DNA of 64,000 nucleotides, taken from positions 248,001-312,000 of the forward strand of contig VZRR01005744.1 in NCBI GenBank assembly GCA_013398015.1, given 5' to 3'. The DNA comes from Oreocharis arfaki (Eukaryota; Chordata; Aves; Passeriformes; Paramythiidae). Below are positions 55,401 through 64,000 of the stretch, piece by piece. The translations under genes were made by a program, and so were the position numbers. Under the pieces are notes generated by a model. The model did no database searches, was not told the origin of the DNA, and was given only the letters and a program-made list of their open reading frames with translations. Every line of letters starts with the position of its first letter. The stretch's first letter is position 1.

Positions 55401-58400
55401 ATGAATGGGAAGGAACTTTTCCTCGTAGTTCACTTTTTAAATGGTCATTAAGTGGTTTTCAAATGGCTTTGGGAATGCAGCTGTGGCATGTCTCCTGTCT
55501 CCTTGCCCAGATTATTTACCAGTGGCTTGAGTGCCATGGCTGCCTGTGGCACTGGTGGGCCCAGCATCAAGTGAGAGACTGGTGGAGAGAAAAGTCAATT
55601 TCTTTGTCACCTGCCTTATCTGGGGTCTCTGCTGATGGTCAGCAGTGCTGCTCAGGGGCTGGCCCGCTGTCATTTGGGGTTTTTCCACATTGTCCGCCCC
55701 TCTGACCCACATTTCACAGCCACCTGTGTCCCACTGTGGGACTGGGACTGCTGCAACCTCCCTTCTCCTCGCAGGGGCAAGCACGGGGTCGGGCGCATCG
55801 ACATCGTGGAGAATCGCTTCGTTGGGATGAAGTCCAGAGGTGAGCCCGCCCTGCCCAAAAAGTTAAAGAAATGGGAAAACCATGGTGGGATATGGTGGGT
55901 GCTCAGTAACCCTGGGGTGCTTTGGGTCAGCAGCCCTCAACCTTTTCCTCCCCACCAGCTTTTGGCAGAGATTTCCTCATGACAGGGACTTCTTGTTGCT
56001 CTCTAAGAACAGCAGCTGCACACTCGCTGCCACTGCTGGCACCAGCCCTGGGTCCCAGTGCCTCCACTGAGACCTGTCCCCAGTGGGAAACACAGCACCA
56101 GGCTATGGGCTTGTGTGGGGAGATGCTCATGGAAGGTCCTGGATGGTGCCAGGCTCCCTAATACCTGTACAAACCACAGAAAGCTGACACAAGTTACTGT
56201 TTTGTTGTTTTGGGGGTTTTTTAAAGCAAATCTTTGATTTATCTGCTCATTTTTGAGGCCATGACTCCTAATATTGATCTTCCATTGGGATCAATTTCAT
56301 TGGAAACCTCTGGAGGCAGCAAGCTGCCCTGTTTAAAACTAAGTGAAGAGGTGGCTCAGCATAATTTCCCAACTCCTTTCTCCAACTCTTTTGTTTTAAA
56401 TCTCGTTAATACTTAATTAGATGCTTCCTTTCTTTAAACTTGCCCTCTGTGCAGGACCACAGCAAATATTTTGGTAAGACTAAGCCTGCGGTCTTCCTCC
56501 TCGCCACAGGGCACCAGCATCCGCTGCAAAAGGCAAGAAACAAAACCCCAAATAATTTGATCTGAGTTTGAATAATCAAATTAAAACCAAAAGAAGGAAG
56601 GAAAAACCCCAACCCCGACCCGCACACACTAGCCTGTGCATTTGCATGCAGGATGCTGAGTAATTTGTCAAAATCTATTTTTTTTTTTTTAAGAGCCACT
56701 GACACGCTCTAGTGACCCTTCCAGCATTTAATAATTTCTCTAAACCCCATTTAACTGTCATGTCTGTCTCCTGCGTGACATCGCCGAGCGATCGCTGCCG
56801 TGTTTGTGCGCCGGCGGGCGCGGGAGGATCGCGGGTTCTGGGGACAGCACTGCGGGGACGAGACCTTGGGGTGGGCTCCCCGTGGGGGTGAGACCTTGGG
56901 GTGGGCTCCCCGTGGGGGTGAGACCTTGGGGTGGGCTCCCCCCTTGCTTTGGGCAGGATCCTGTCCCTGGTTGGCTTCTTGGGATTAAGAGAAACCTCCC
57001 AGAAATCTGCTCTGCGAGATGTCCCGTGGGAGAGATGGAGTGTTGGGCTGGGAGCAGGCTGGAGCAGGAGGGTGCTATGGGTACTTGCCCCCGGCCCGGG
57101 GCTTTTGGGGTGCAAGGCAGCTCAGGGTGACCCCACCCCTGCCTGGAGCATTTTGGACTCCAAATGGGTTTAAGATCAACGGTGCAGGAGATGGGAGCTG
57201 GGCTTGGAGGAGACAATCCCTTAAATCCCAGCAGTGTGCAGTGGCCCCACAGATTTGGAGTTCTGCAAGGGAAACTGCGTCACGGGCAGGCAGCAGCATG
57301 GCCAGAGCCTTCCCTGTGGTGGAGGTGGCAGCGAAGGTGCCTTCTCTCCCCCATACCCCAGTCCCAGGAAGTCAGAGCAGAGGAAAATTCATTTGCATTG
57401 ATTTTTACTAAGCTCCTAATTGAACTTCGTTAAGGCCTAATGGGCGAGGGGCTGGTGGAACGCACCCGCCCCAGCCTTTTAAGCCCTATTAACTCGGTTT
57501 TGCCATATTTGTTTTAGTGGGAGGAGGGTGGCTGATTACAGGGCGCCAGGAGCGGCGCTTCAGCCGGTCGGGGGGCACGGCCGGGCCGGGGGCTCCGGGC
57601 TGCAGCAGGAGCGCGGCCCTGCCTCTCCCTCCCTTTCACATCCTCATTAACAAATTATCTTTTTAACTCCGAAGGGGGGCTAATTAAGTGAAGTAAATGA
57701 AATCAGTGGGGAGGAAGAGGGAAGGAGGGGGACGGCCGCTGCCCAAAAGCTGCCGTCGGCTGGGGCTTTTCCTCCTCTTGGCTCTCTCCTCCTTTTTCCC
57801 CTTCCTCCTCTTGGTGTGCTGAGCGGATGGAGGAGGAAAGTGGAAAACCCCTTCCCTGCAATGAACACAGACCAGGCCAAACTCAGCCTCCAGGCTCAGC
57901 CTCGGACCTGGACCAGGGGTAGAAATTTGGGCAGCATTTTCCCATGGGCACAGCATCGCCCTGCCCTTCCCCTCGTAAGGCACCACATCCCTTCCTGTGC
58001 CACGGATGACGTCGGGAGTGACAGCCTGCACTCAGCGCAGCAAAATTACTCGGATGGAGGTGAAGTGACAGCCGAGGTTACAAATTAGAAAATTTTAAGT
58101 AGCGGCAGCTGTCTCCTTGGCTGCCCCCCTCCACACCCCCCCTGCTCCGGTCCCCCCTTCCCCAGCAGTAATTATGGGGTGATTGAAGCATCGTTGGGCT
58201 GCAATGCTGACACCTCTGTCTTTTTCCTGTAAACACGGGGAGATGAAAATAGACACTTGGAGATGCTGCGAGTGTCACTTTGAAGGTGTCTCTTGTCTCC
58301 TCAGCAGCGGCGAGGCTGGAGAGCGGCTGTCAGCTGCCCTCCCCTTTGCCCCAGCCGACACACTCTGGTCCTGTCCTCCAGCACCCGCAGATGGGCAGGA

Positions 58401-61400
58401 GGTGAAGGTCAAGACATGTACCCAAATCTTCAGCCCAAACTGGCTTTAACATCTCCTAAGGGGAGGGAGTGGGAGTATTTATTGTGTTAGTGGTGAGCTC
58501 AGCTCCACAGTCAGGGGCTGGAGGGGACAAAGAGCTGCTCTCTGTGCCCCTGTGCCACGGCCATGCCCATGGGGACAGCTGGGGTTTGGTGTTAACTCGG
58601 CTGTCTGCTCCCACAGCCCTGAGGGAATGGATGTTTGGTGAATACCCGAGCTGCCCCAGGGACTGGGCTGCAGCATCACTGGGGTGGCTGGAGAGGAGGA
58701 GTTGGCTCTCCTTTGGGATGGTCAGATCGTATTCTGTGCCTGTAGGATGCTGAAATCATGGACACTGCTTGGGATGAGGTCTGATGGAAGAGGCTTGGGC
58801 TGCTGCGCTTGTGGCTCCCGTTGTGTCTGTGGGACCATGGCCACACTGGGACAAGACATGCTGAGCCTGTGCCACTCTCCAGAGCACTGAGAGAGCAGAG
58901 CCTGCTGAAGTTCTCAGCCCCATGTGCTCCCCTCAGCCTCTCCTTCAGTGGGGACAATTTCCTGCAGGGTTCCTTTGTGCCCTTTGCCATGAGTGTGCCA
59001 CAGCAGACGCCCAGCATTGGGAAGGGACCATCCCCGTAGGCAGGCAGGGGACAGGGACATGGAGCAGCCCTGGCTGTGGACAGGTTACAGCCTTTCCCAT
59101 CATGTATTCACTGACAGACCAGCTCAGCATTTCCCCATGATATTTCCACCTGCATCCCATAGGGATGGGAGCACTGCATGGCCACACTCCTATTTAAACA
59201 CCAAATAACCACATCATGCACAAAACAAGCCCTGAACGGCGGGAACAAAGGAGCAGCTTGCCGAAATAATTAAGCATCCTCCATCGCCAGGCCTTGTGCA
59301 ATGGGAGGGGGGCAGCAGAAAGGGACTGGGGGGCTCTGCTGACCCCGAAGGAGGTTGCCCTCCCAGCCCCCAGGTAGCCTCATTGCTTCCCAGCGGATGC
59401 GCGGGGCCCTTTCTCGCCAGCCGAGGGGAGAGGAGGGTATTTCAGGCCCTGCGCTCCCCATGCCTGTGCCCCGCTCGTTCTGTTAATTACAGGTTTTCAG
59501 CCGCAGACCGTTGGGCACGGATGGGTGGGGGGATCGGTTCCCAAACCCTGTCATTTAGCCTCGTCAGAGTGCCTCTTCAAAGAGGGGAATCTAGAAATTT
59601 TCTCCGCAAGGTGCGGAGTGGACTGTCTCGGCCCCAGCATGAATATAATGACAGATGCATTTTACAGCGAGCTGAGACTGAATGCGCTCGACCACGGCTC
59701 CTTCTGTCAGCCAAGTCATTATTTTTTGTCATTTGCTGACAGTTTCGGTCTCATTCGTTTCTCTCTCTTTTTCTGCTTTTCCCCCTGCCTGGAAAAATGG
59801 CTAGGTATCTATGAGACCCCAGCAGGAACGATCCTATACCATGCGCATTTAGATATCGAGGCCTTCACCATGGATCGGGAAGTGCGGAAAATCAAGCAGG
59901 GGCTCTCCTTGAAATTCTCGGAGCTGGTGTACAATGGTGCGTACAGTCCGGTCCTGCCGCTGCAGCATCCTCCCAGCCTTCCTCCTCATCCTCTCTCCTT
60001 GCTGCTGGAGGTTGCAGGTCCCACTGCTTGTAAAACTCAGCTCCGGGTGTGGATTTTGAGGCTGCTCCTGGGGGGAAAGATGGGTTTGGGCTGAGCAAAA
60101 CCCGACGCTGTGCCCGCTTTCCTGCCGAGGGAGCTCCGTGCCTGCCTTTGGGAGGCAATGCCATCTTCCATGAGGGCTTGCTCATGGCATCTCTCCCAGC
60201 CCAGTGCCACCACTTCATCCCAACCAGCACATTTGGATGTAATTCACCATCCTTTTGCCTCCTCTCATGTCACCTTTCCCCAGCTCTCCCCTCCAACCCC
60301 TTCCACCTCTGCCTTTGCCTCATGCACACCGGGATATGGGGCGCCCAAACTTTAAGCTTCAAACCCTACCACAGGATTTGAAGCTAGAGAGCTGTCCCTG
60401 TGCCCCGGCAGTGTGGCACAGGGGACTCGAGGTGCCGGGGGGTGTGGGACGGAGGGTCCCAGCTGTGCTATGTGGTGCTCAACCCACACAGGGGCACTGC
60501 GGCTTGGGGCTCCCGGTCTGGGACAGGACAGCACTGCCTGGAGAGGGCTGGGAGCCGTAAGGGATGAGGAGATATGGGCTCACCCCGGCGGTGAAGGACA
60601 GCAGTGGAGCCCCTTGTCCTTCCTCCTGTGGAGCGGCCGCAGCTCCAGATCATAGGTTGGGTTTGAGAGGTCGCAGTTCAGCATTTGCCCTGTGCCACAG
60701 GGAACAGCCCCGGGCCTGGTACCCCGGGAGGAGAACCAGAACTGCCCTGGGGGTTGCTCCGTGGAGCCACCCCAACCCCGTCTCTGGTGCTAAGTTGAAA
60801 GAAGTAGGATTAGCCCAGAATGCCCCGAGTGGTCTCAAAATCCCATTGCCCACAGCTGGGTGCTCGGTTCAGAGCTGTCACCCCTGAAGGCCCCACACCA
60901 GGGAGATTCCTGCCCCTGTGGCCAAACATTTGTTGTTTACAGGCCCTGATTTCTCAGCCTCGCAGCTCCTCCTCCCATCACTTTTCAGATGTTTCTAACC
61001 ACAAGGGCTGGGATGGTTCCTATGGGGTCTTCCATGGGAAGATACCCTGGAAATAACCCGACTCTGGGAGCTCAGGCTTTGGGCAGCAGCAGTTCCAGTA
61101 GGACTGGGTCAGGCTATTTTCTCCCCTGCAGTTTCAGGTGCCAGTGCTTGTCACCTTCCCCTCCAAGGACATTGCATCCCCTCCCCTCTTGCATCTTTCT
61201 CAGCTACTGGCATTTAATGCCTGAGCCCCTTTGCTGCTTAAATCGTATTTTAGGTCCCTGACAGGGGCTGCAGAAGTCTTTGTCACCTTCCTCTTGGATC
61301 ACAGCCCCTGCTCTCATTCGTTCTCTGGTGCCATTCTTGCCTCTAGCCATTTTTATTAGACTTTGACCTGGGCTGCCTTTATTTTGATTTTATTTTTGTT

Positions 61401-63805
61401 TGTTCAGGCATAAACCTGTTTGTTCGTTTGTTTATTCCTAACCACTCGCTTGTGCAGCCACCAGGTTAAAGAGCCACTCAGGGAATCATGGTTTAAATTC
61501 TGCCTCCCAACATCTGCCAGGCAAAGGCTGCTGTTTCCCTGGCTCCACATGTTGAATCCCCAAGGGATTTCCAACTTGGTCCTAGACTTCCCTGCCAGCC
61601 CATCCTGAATCCAAGGAATAATCCCAACGGGGTGCAATAAGCACCCGTGGGTCCCCGTGCCGGAGGCCAGGCTTTCAAGCTCACCTTCCTTTAACACCTC
61701 ATTATTGCAGCTAGTCCAGTTTTCAGGAGAATTAGTGTTTATCTTCCCCCCTTTCCTATTGATCCCATTGTGGAGGGGTGGCTTTGAAGCCAGTTCTCGT
61801 CCTTCCCAGGTGCAGAAATGCCATTGTCCCCCTGCCTGCGCCGTGATTAGGGCAGGATGGTGGGAGGGTCATTAAGGGGGATCGCTTCCAGTGTCTGCAG
61901 TGGGGGGTCGGGAGGGGGGGATGCTTCCTCCCACCTGGAGCTGTCAGAGTCAGGATTCAAGCAGCTGGTTATTATTTTAATGTGTCTGGGGTTTATTTTT
62001 ACAGGGATTTTTACATCAATGCTGATATTTGAAGAGTTGTACCTGGGGGGTGGTTACCAAAAAAAAAGGAGTGTATTTGCCCAGAGCCGGGGTTCCTACT
62101 GGCATGGCAATGCTGATTGTAGGGAAGAGGGCCCTGAACCTCCTGGGAAGGGGTCCCCAAGCCCCCCAGCCATACTGTGGTGGAGCAGCTGAGCTTCAGG
62201 GAAGTGGGTTTGGTGGTGAGGGGCTGCAGGGCCGTGGTGCTGTGCCTTGGAGCAGGGCCACATAGACCCTGAGGACAAGGCTGCAGGATATAGCCCTGCT
62301 CAGGGGCTGGAGAGGCCGAAGAACAAAAGAAATTGTTTGTTTCTTTAATGGCTTCAGCCCCAGAGCCCAGCTGGGAAGGGAAAGGTGAGAGGGCACCGTG
62401 CGAGATGGGAGAGATAAAACCTGGGGATGACCGGAGGGCGGTGAATGGGCTCTTTCTTTCTCCACCTCTATCTCCTTCTTCATCTCTCAGGCTTTATTCC
62501 GGGTCTCCGAGGACTCCCTGGGAAATAACCCTGCTTAGGGACGGGAGGGGCATGGGGGCGACAGGCAGGACCACGGCCCCTCCATGCACCTGCAATGCCA
62601 ACAGCTGCTCCCCGGGATGTGTTTGGGGGGGCCGTGGTGTGACTGCACATCACCCCAACACCCAGCCTGGGCTTCAGCTCAGGGGATGTGGGCTGCCAGG
62701 AGCTGCTGTCCCCACTGGAACCAGGGCAGGAGTAGGAGGTACTTGCCGTGGTCAGGGTTAGGTGGAGTTTTCCAGGGGTGCCAGCACTGGTTCCCTGCGT
62801 CCCACCAGCCCATCGTGCGGGGACAAGTCAAACTTCCCTACGCTTGTAGCAGGGACAAGCTGAGCCTCACTGAGCTTGGGGGGGCTGGGAAGGTGGGGAG
62901 CCCACCTGGGGCTGCCGAGACACCTGTGCCCCAAAGCACAGCCTGATGCAGCCCCCGTGTCAGCCCAGGCTGTGTGATCTGGGGTGAGTGCTCTGCTCTG
63001 CATCCCTCTGGGATGGGGAATGGGAACCACTGGGGTGACTGCTCCGCTGGGACCCCCACTGCTGAGTGGGTTTCCCTTCCCAAAGCTGCTGGGGGGTGCA
63101 GTATTGCTGTGGAGCTGCATCCCCCTGAGCAGAGTCCATGGGCTGGGGTTGGCCCTTTGGGGCAGATCCCTTCTCTGTCCATCCCAGGGGAGAATGGCTC
63201 ATCCCCTTCCCGGGGGACTGGGAGCTGATCCCCCTCATTTCTGTGTCCATCTGTCTGTCTCCAGCTGGGCCTCCCAAGGTGGTGGGTTTTGAGTGGCGAT
63301 TTCATACCTAGTTAACCAATCTTTTAATTTCCATGATCAGCCCTGCCCAGCAGAGCTGGAACAAGGATGGCTCCATGGCCTATTTCTAGTTTGTTCCATC
63401 CTCTTCTCCCAATGAGATCCTGAGGGCCACCAAGGAGAAGGGAAATATGTGAAGTCTCCATCCCTCGTGGCTGAACCTCCCAGCATGTCATTTCATCTCC
63501 CAGTCTTGCAATTATATCCCTTCCCTTGAAAATTACCCTCACAAGACTTAGCCTGGGGACCACCCTAGGATGCCCTGGGGTATCACCTGGGATCCCAGGC
63601 CCCTCTGGCCTTCCCCAAGCCCCTGCTGACCCCATCTCCTGTCCTCAGGCTTCTGGCACAGCCCTGAGTGTGAGTTCCTCCGGGAGTGCATCGGACGCTC
63701 ACAGGAGCCGGTGCTGGGCACCGTCCGCCTCTCCGTCTTCAAGGGCCAGGTCTACATCCTGGGCAGGGAGTCCCCACGGTCACTTTACAACGAGGAGCTG
63801 GTGAG
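42329..63805 (+). CDS. ASS1: Argininosuccinate synthase, 12 coding exons, 3' end outside window
   Basis: The enzyme joins citrulline and aspartate using ATP (giving AMP and PPi) to form argininosuccinate in the cytosol. In birds it supports arginine salvage from citrulline. Exons: 42329-42436, 42893-42961, 43212-43400, 45232-45288, 45730-45804, 48710-48780, 49171-49201, 52749-52839, 54656-54740, 55775-55839, 59805-59936, 63649-63805. Together they give 376 codons plus two bases; human ASS1 has 412 residues, so about 36 remain beyond the right edge. The ATP-pyrophosphatase P-loop AYSGGLDTS is at residues 11-19. The second family signature, G-x-T-x-K-G-N-D-x-x-R-F, spans exons 3 and 4 (about 118-129). 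The substrate-site segments PWSMDEN (179-185) and YETPAG (283-288) are intact. The start is an ideal CACCATGG four bases inside the exon. Introns and an unbroken frame rule out a processed pseudogene. The exon 6 to 7 join restores a Ser codon. Confidence 0.95.
43754..43850. repeat. CCTGTCCC-type low-complexity repeat in ASS1 intron
   Basis: An imperfect pyrimidine-rich tandem made of CCTGTCCC, CCATTCC and CCCGGCT blocks, with two longer sub-copies of about 39-45 bases. It is a simple minisatellite-like tract between coding exons 3 and 4 of ASS1. Confidence 0.6.
44765..44930. promoter_or_regulatory. ATTA-rich segment in ASS1 intron 3
   Basis: CTCATTAGTGGG, CCTAATCAG, CCAATTAAGG and TTTAATTATGAG lie within about 80 bases inside a GC-rich intron. 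Such clustering of homeodomain-type cores is typical of conserved developmental enhancers, but conservation cannot be tested here. Confidence 0.3.
47341..47440 (+). mobile_element. CR1 LINE fragment, truncated at both ends
   Basis: The segment containing GATAGGACAAGACGAAATGG and then TTAAGTTGTGCCAGAGGAGG followed by TAGATTGGATATT matches the well-known 3' region of avian CR1 retrotransposons in sense orientation. Neither the CR1 open frames nor the 3' terminal octamers are attached. It is an old, inactive fragment. Confidence 0.8.
48258..48378 (-). mobile_element. CR1 LINE 3' end, reverse orientation
   Basis: The + strand reads GAATCATAGAACTGGG, then GAGTTGGAAGGGACCCACAG, a stretch like the CR1 phrase ACCATCGAGT, and ends near CTGAGAGCATTG. 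This is the reverse complement of the CR1 3' tail, whose terminus is the ATTCTATG octamer. The insertion is a typical short, 5'-truncated copy on the minus strand. Confidence 0.85.
49655..49905. promoter_or_regulatory. Intragenic CpG-dense block flanking a TAATTA element
   Basis: CG-rich sequence (GGCCGGGCGCGGCC and similar) surrounds a short AT-rich core at about 49751-49785 that includes GTTTAAAC and CTAATTAGA. This mix of CpG island and homeodomain core suggests a regulatory element; no exon is associated. Confidence 0.35.
50455..50640. promoter_or_regulatory. Candidate conserved regulatory element in ASS1 intron
   Basis: A 180-base island of balanced, non-repetitive, relatively AT-rich sequence in a GC-rich intron. 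It contains AGATAG, CAATATCAGCC, ATGAATAAACC and an ATCGATA core (50596-50602) of the Onecut/CUX type. It has no coding potential. The complexity and context look like a conserved non-coding element. Confidence 0.35.
50641..50768. repeat. Polypyrimidine tract
   Basis: More than 120 bases are almost all T and C on the + strand, with long T runs at about 50720-50733 and 50743-50750 and a C run between them. It is a low-complexity tract in the ASS1 intron, not next to a splice acceptor that I use. Confidence 0.8.
51712..51753 (+). mobile_element. CR1 LINE 3' terminal fragment
   Basis: TTTAAAGGCCCCTTCCATCT followed by GAAACTATTCTATGATCTGATG matches the sense-strand end of avian CR1, where the consensus has CCTTCCAACCC and then ATTCTATG repeats. 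Only the last 40 or so bases are recognisable. Confidence 0.7.
52425..52560. promoter_or_regulatory. Intragenic CpG-dense block upstream of ASS1 coding exon 8
   Basis: The segment is densely CpG (GCCGCGG, GCGCGGGCGCCC, CGCCGCTCGC) and lies about 200-300 bases before coding exon 8. It could be an orphan CpG island or an internal promoter; no TATA box or exon supports the latter. Confidence 0.3.
53505..54600. promoter_or_regulatory. Cluster of ATTA-rich candidate regulatory islands
   Basis: Repeated homeodomain-type cores are visible: CTAGTTAATTTATT and CTAATTATTAAC at 53505-53560, TTCATTATTGCC and TTTAATAGCAATTTAC at 53705-53760, GGTAATGAGG near 53910, TAATACATTTATTG at 54000, CTAATTAATTC at 54147 and CAATTAGTTAAGG at 54361. 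Between them are complex, non-repetitive sequences. The pattern is like a cluster of conserved developmental enhancers; this is inference from composition. Confidence 0.35.
54104..54127. repeat. Short imperfect inverted repeat around an A run
   Basis: GCCCTTAAA and TTTAAGGGGC flank a short run of A and could form a hairpin with a 9-base stem and one bulged G. It is probably a by-product of low-complexity sequence in the ASS1 intron. Confidence 0.4.
56860..56940. repeat. 30-base minisatellite, about 2.7 copies
   Basis: The unit starting GAGACCTTGGGGTGGGCTCC then CCGTGGGGGT repeats with a period of 30 bases; AGACCTTGGG recurs at 56861, 56891 and 56921. The copies are almost identical, which suggests recent duplication or ongoing homogenisation. 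Confidence 0.9.
57370..57690. promoter_or_regulatory. ATTA-rich candidate regulatory element
   Basis: ATTTGCATTG (octamer-like), CTCCTAATTGAAC, GGCCTAATGGGC, CCCTATTAACTC, CTCATTAACAAATTATC and GGCTAATTAAGTGAAG occur in about 300 bases. A GC-rich block at about 57540-57630 interrupts them. No coding potential was found. Confidence 0.35.
59575..59765. promoter_or_regulatory. Candidate conserved element before ASS1 coding exon 11
   Basis: A complex, non-repetitive segment with AAATTTTC, ATGAATATAATGACAG, and paired motifs AAGTCATTATTTTTTGTCA and TGCTGACAG. It lies 40-230 bases upstream of an exon acceptor and contrasts with the GC-rich flanks, so it may be an intronic enhancer or splicing regulator. 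Confidence 0.3.
59937..63648 (+). other. ASS1: ASS1 intron between coding exons 11 and 12
   Basis: No exon, RNA gene or clear mobile element was found in this 3.7-kb intron. AT-rich patches lie at about 61330-61450 (TTTG-rich, with TTTGTTTGTTCA) and 61960-62050 (with TTATTATTTTAATG). The rest is ordinary GC-rich intronic sequence. Confidence 0.5.
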
Positions 63806-63852
63806 GTGAGTGGGGTTTGGAAGGTCAGGGTGCACAGGAGTGGTGACAGTGA

Positions 63853-63943
63853 GCATCCCATCCGGTCCTGCAGCATCCCATCCCTTCCTACTGCATCCCA
63901 TCCCGTCCTGCAGCATCCCATCTCATCCCGCAGTATCCCATCN
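63853..63943. repeat. 20-base minisatellite ending in an undetermined base
   Basis: Four full copies of a 20-base unit beginning GCATCCCATC (63853, 63873, 63893, 63913) and a half copy (63933) lie just after ASS1 coding exon 12. They are followed at once by the window's only N (63943). The second half of the unit varies between copies. The array is probably longer in the real genome than in this assembly. Confidence 0.9.
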
Positions 63944-64000
63944 TTTTCAAGTCAATATTGGTTTTTGCCCCTCTGGCTTTTCCCTTTTTCTTCATGTTGT

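Larger units (their letters stand above)
55840..59804 (+). other. ASS1: ASS1 intron between coding exons 10 and 11
   Basis: This is the largest ASS1 intron in the window, at almost 4 kb. I find no exon. It holds a 30-base tandem repeat (56860-56940), ATTA-rich islands at about 56395-56770 and 57370-57690, and a complex conserved-looking segment at 59575-59765 just before coding exon 11. Confidence 0.55.
52749..63805 (+). other. ASS1: ASS1 coding exons 8-12: synthetase domain, second part
   Basis: Exon 8 (52749-52839) begins NQAPPGLYTKT. Exon 9 (54656-54740) encodes VPVKVTN, exon 10 (55775-55839) GKHGVGRIDIVENRF, exon 11 (59805-59936) IYETPAGTILYHAH and exon 12 (63649-63805) FWHSPECEFLRECIGRSQ up to NEELV plus two bases of a split codon. 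Exon 12 shows more substitutions relative to the mammalian enzyme than the others. The tetramerising C-terminal helix lies outside the window. Confidence 0.93.

Noticed and set aside
42329..63805. ASS1 as a processed pseudogene (common in primates)
   Set aside because: The copy has introns, a promoter, consensus splice sites and an unbroken frame with catalytic motifs.

Overview
The window looks like avian (sauropsid) nuclear DNA, probably from a GC-rich, gene-dense microchromosome. The grounds are vertebrate multi-exon genes with very short introns (many under 150 bases), three remnants of the bird-type CR1 LINE, and the gene order HMCN2 then ASS1 on the same strand, which matches the neighbourhood known from human 9q34. 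Nothing bacterial, viral or organellar was seen. The order or species of bird cannot be told from the sequence.

Layout. Positions 1-5888 are non-coding flank and the upstream region of HMCN2. Positions 5889-38331 hold a complete hemicentin-2 gene (HMCN2). I could follow it through 79 coding exons with GT/AG junctions and one continuous frame of 12,186 coding bases, giving a 4,061-residue protein. It encodes a signal peptide, a von Willebrand A domain, a hemicentin linker, 33 Ig domains, a G2F (nidogen-like beta-barrel) domain, four calcium-binding EGF modules and a fibulin-type C-terminus. The absence of thrombospondin type 1 repeats points to HMCN2 rather than HMCN1. Positions 38332-39759 are the HMCN2 3' flank and the ASS1 promoter. 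A TATA box at 39760-39765 and a short leader exon open ASS1 (argininosuccinate synthase). Its coding exons run from 42329 to 63805, and the last part of the gene lies beyond the right edge.

The two genes have unrelated jobs. Hemicentin-2 is a secreted extracellular-matrix adhesion protein. ASS1 is a cytosolic enzyme joining citrulline and aspartate; in birds, which excrete uric acid, it serves arginine recycling rather than a full urea cycle. The two genes are tandem, with only about 1.4 kb between the HMCN2 stop codon and the ASS1 TATA box.

The most interesting non-coding content is in the large ASS1 introns. AT-rich islands dense in homeodomain-type ATTA/TAATTA cores, next to CpG-dense patches, stand out against the GC-rich background. 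They look like long-range enhancers, perhaps for a neighbouring developmental gene. Other points of note are a possible decayed Ig half-exon in HMCN2 intron 27, a perfect decamer array forming the pyrimidine tract before HMCN2 exon 37, and an N-containing 20-bp minisatellite at the right edge. I found no evidence for an undescribed biological system. All exon boundaries were read by eye from splice signals, frame and domain homology, without transcript data.
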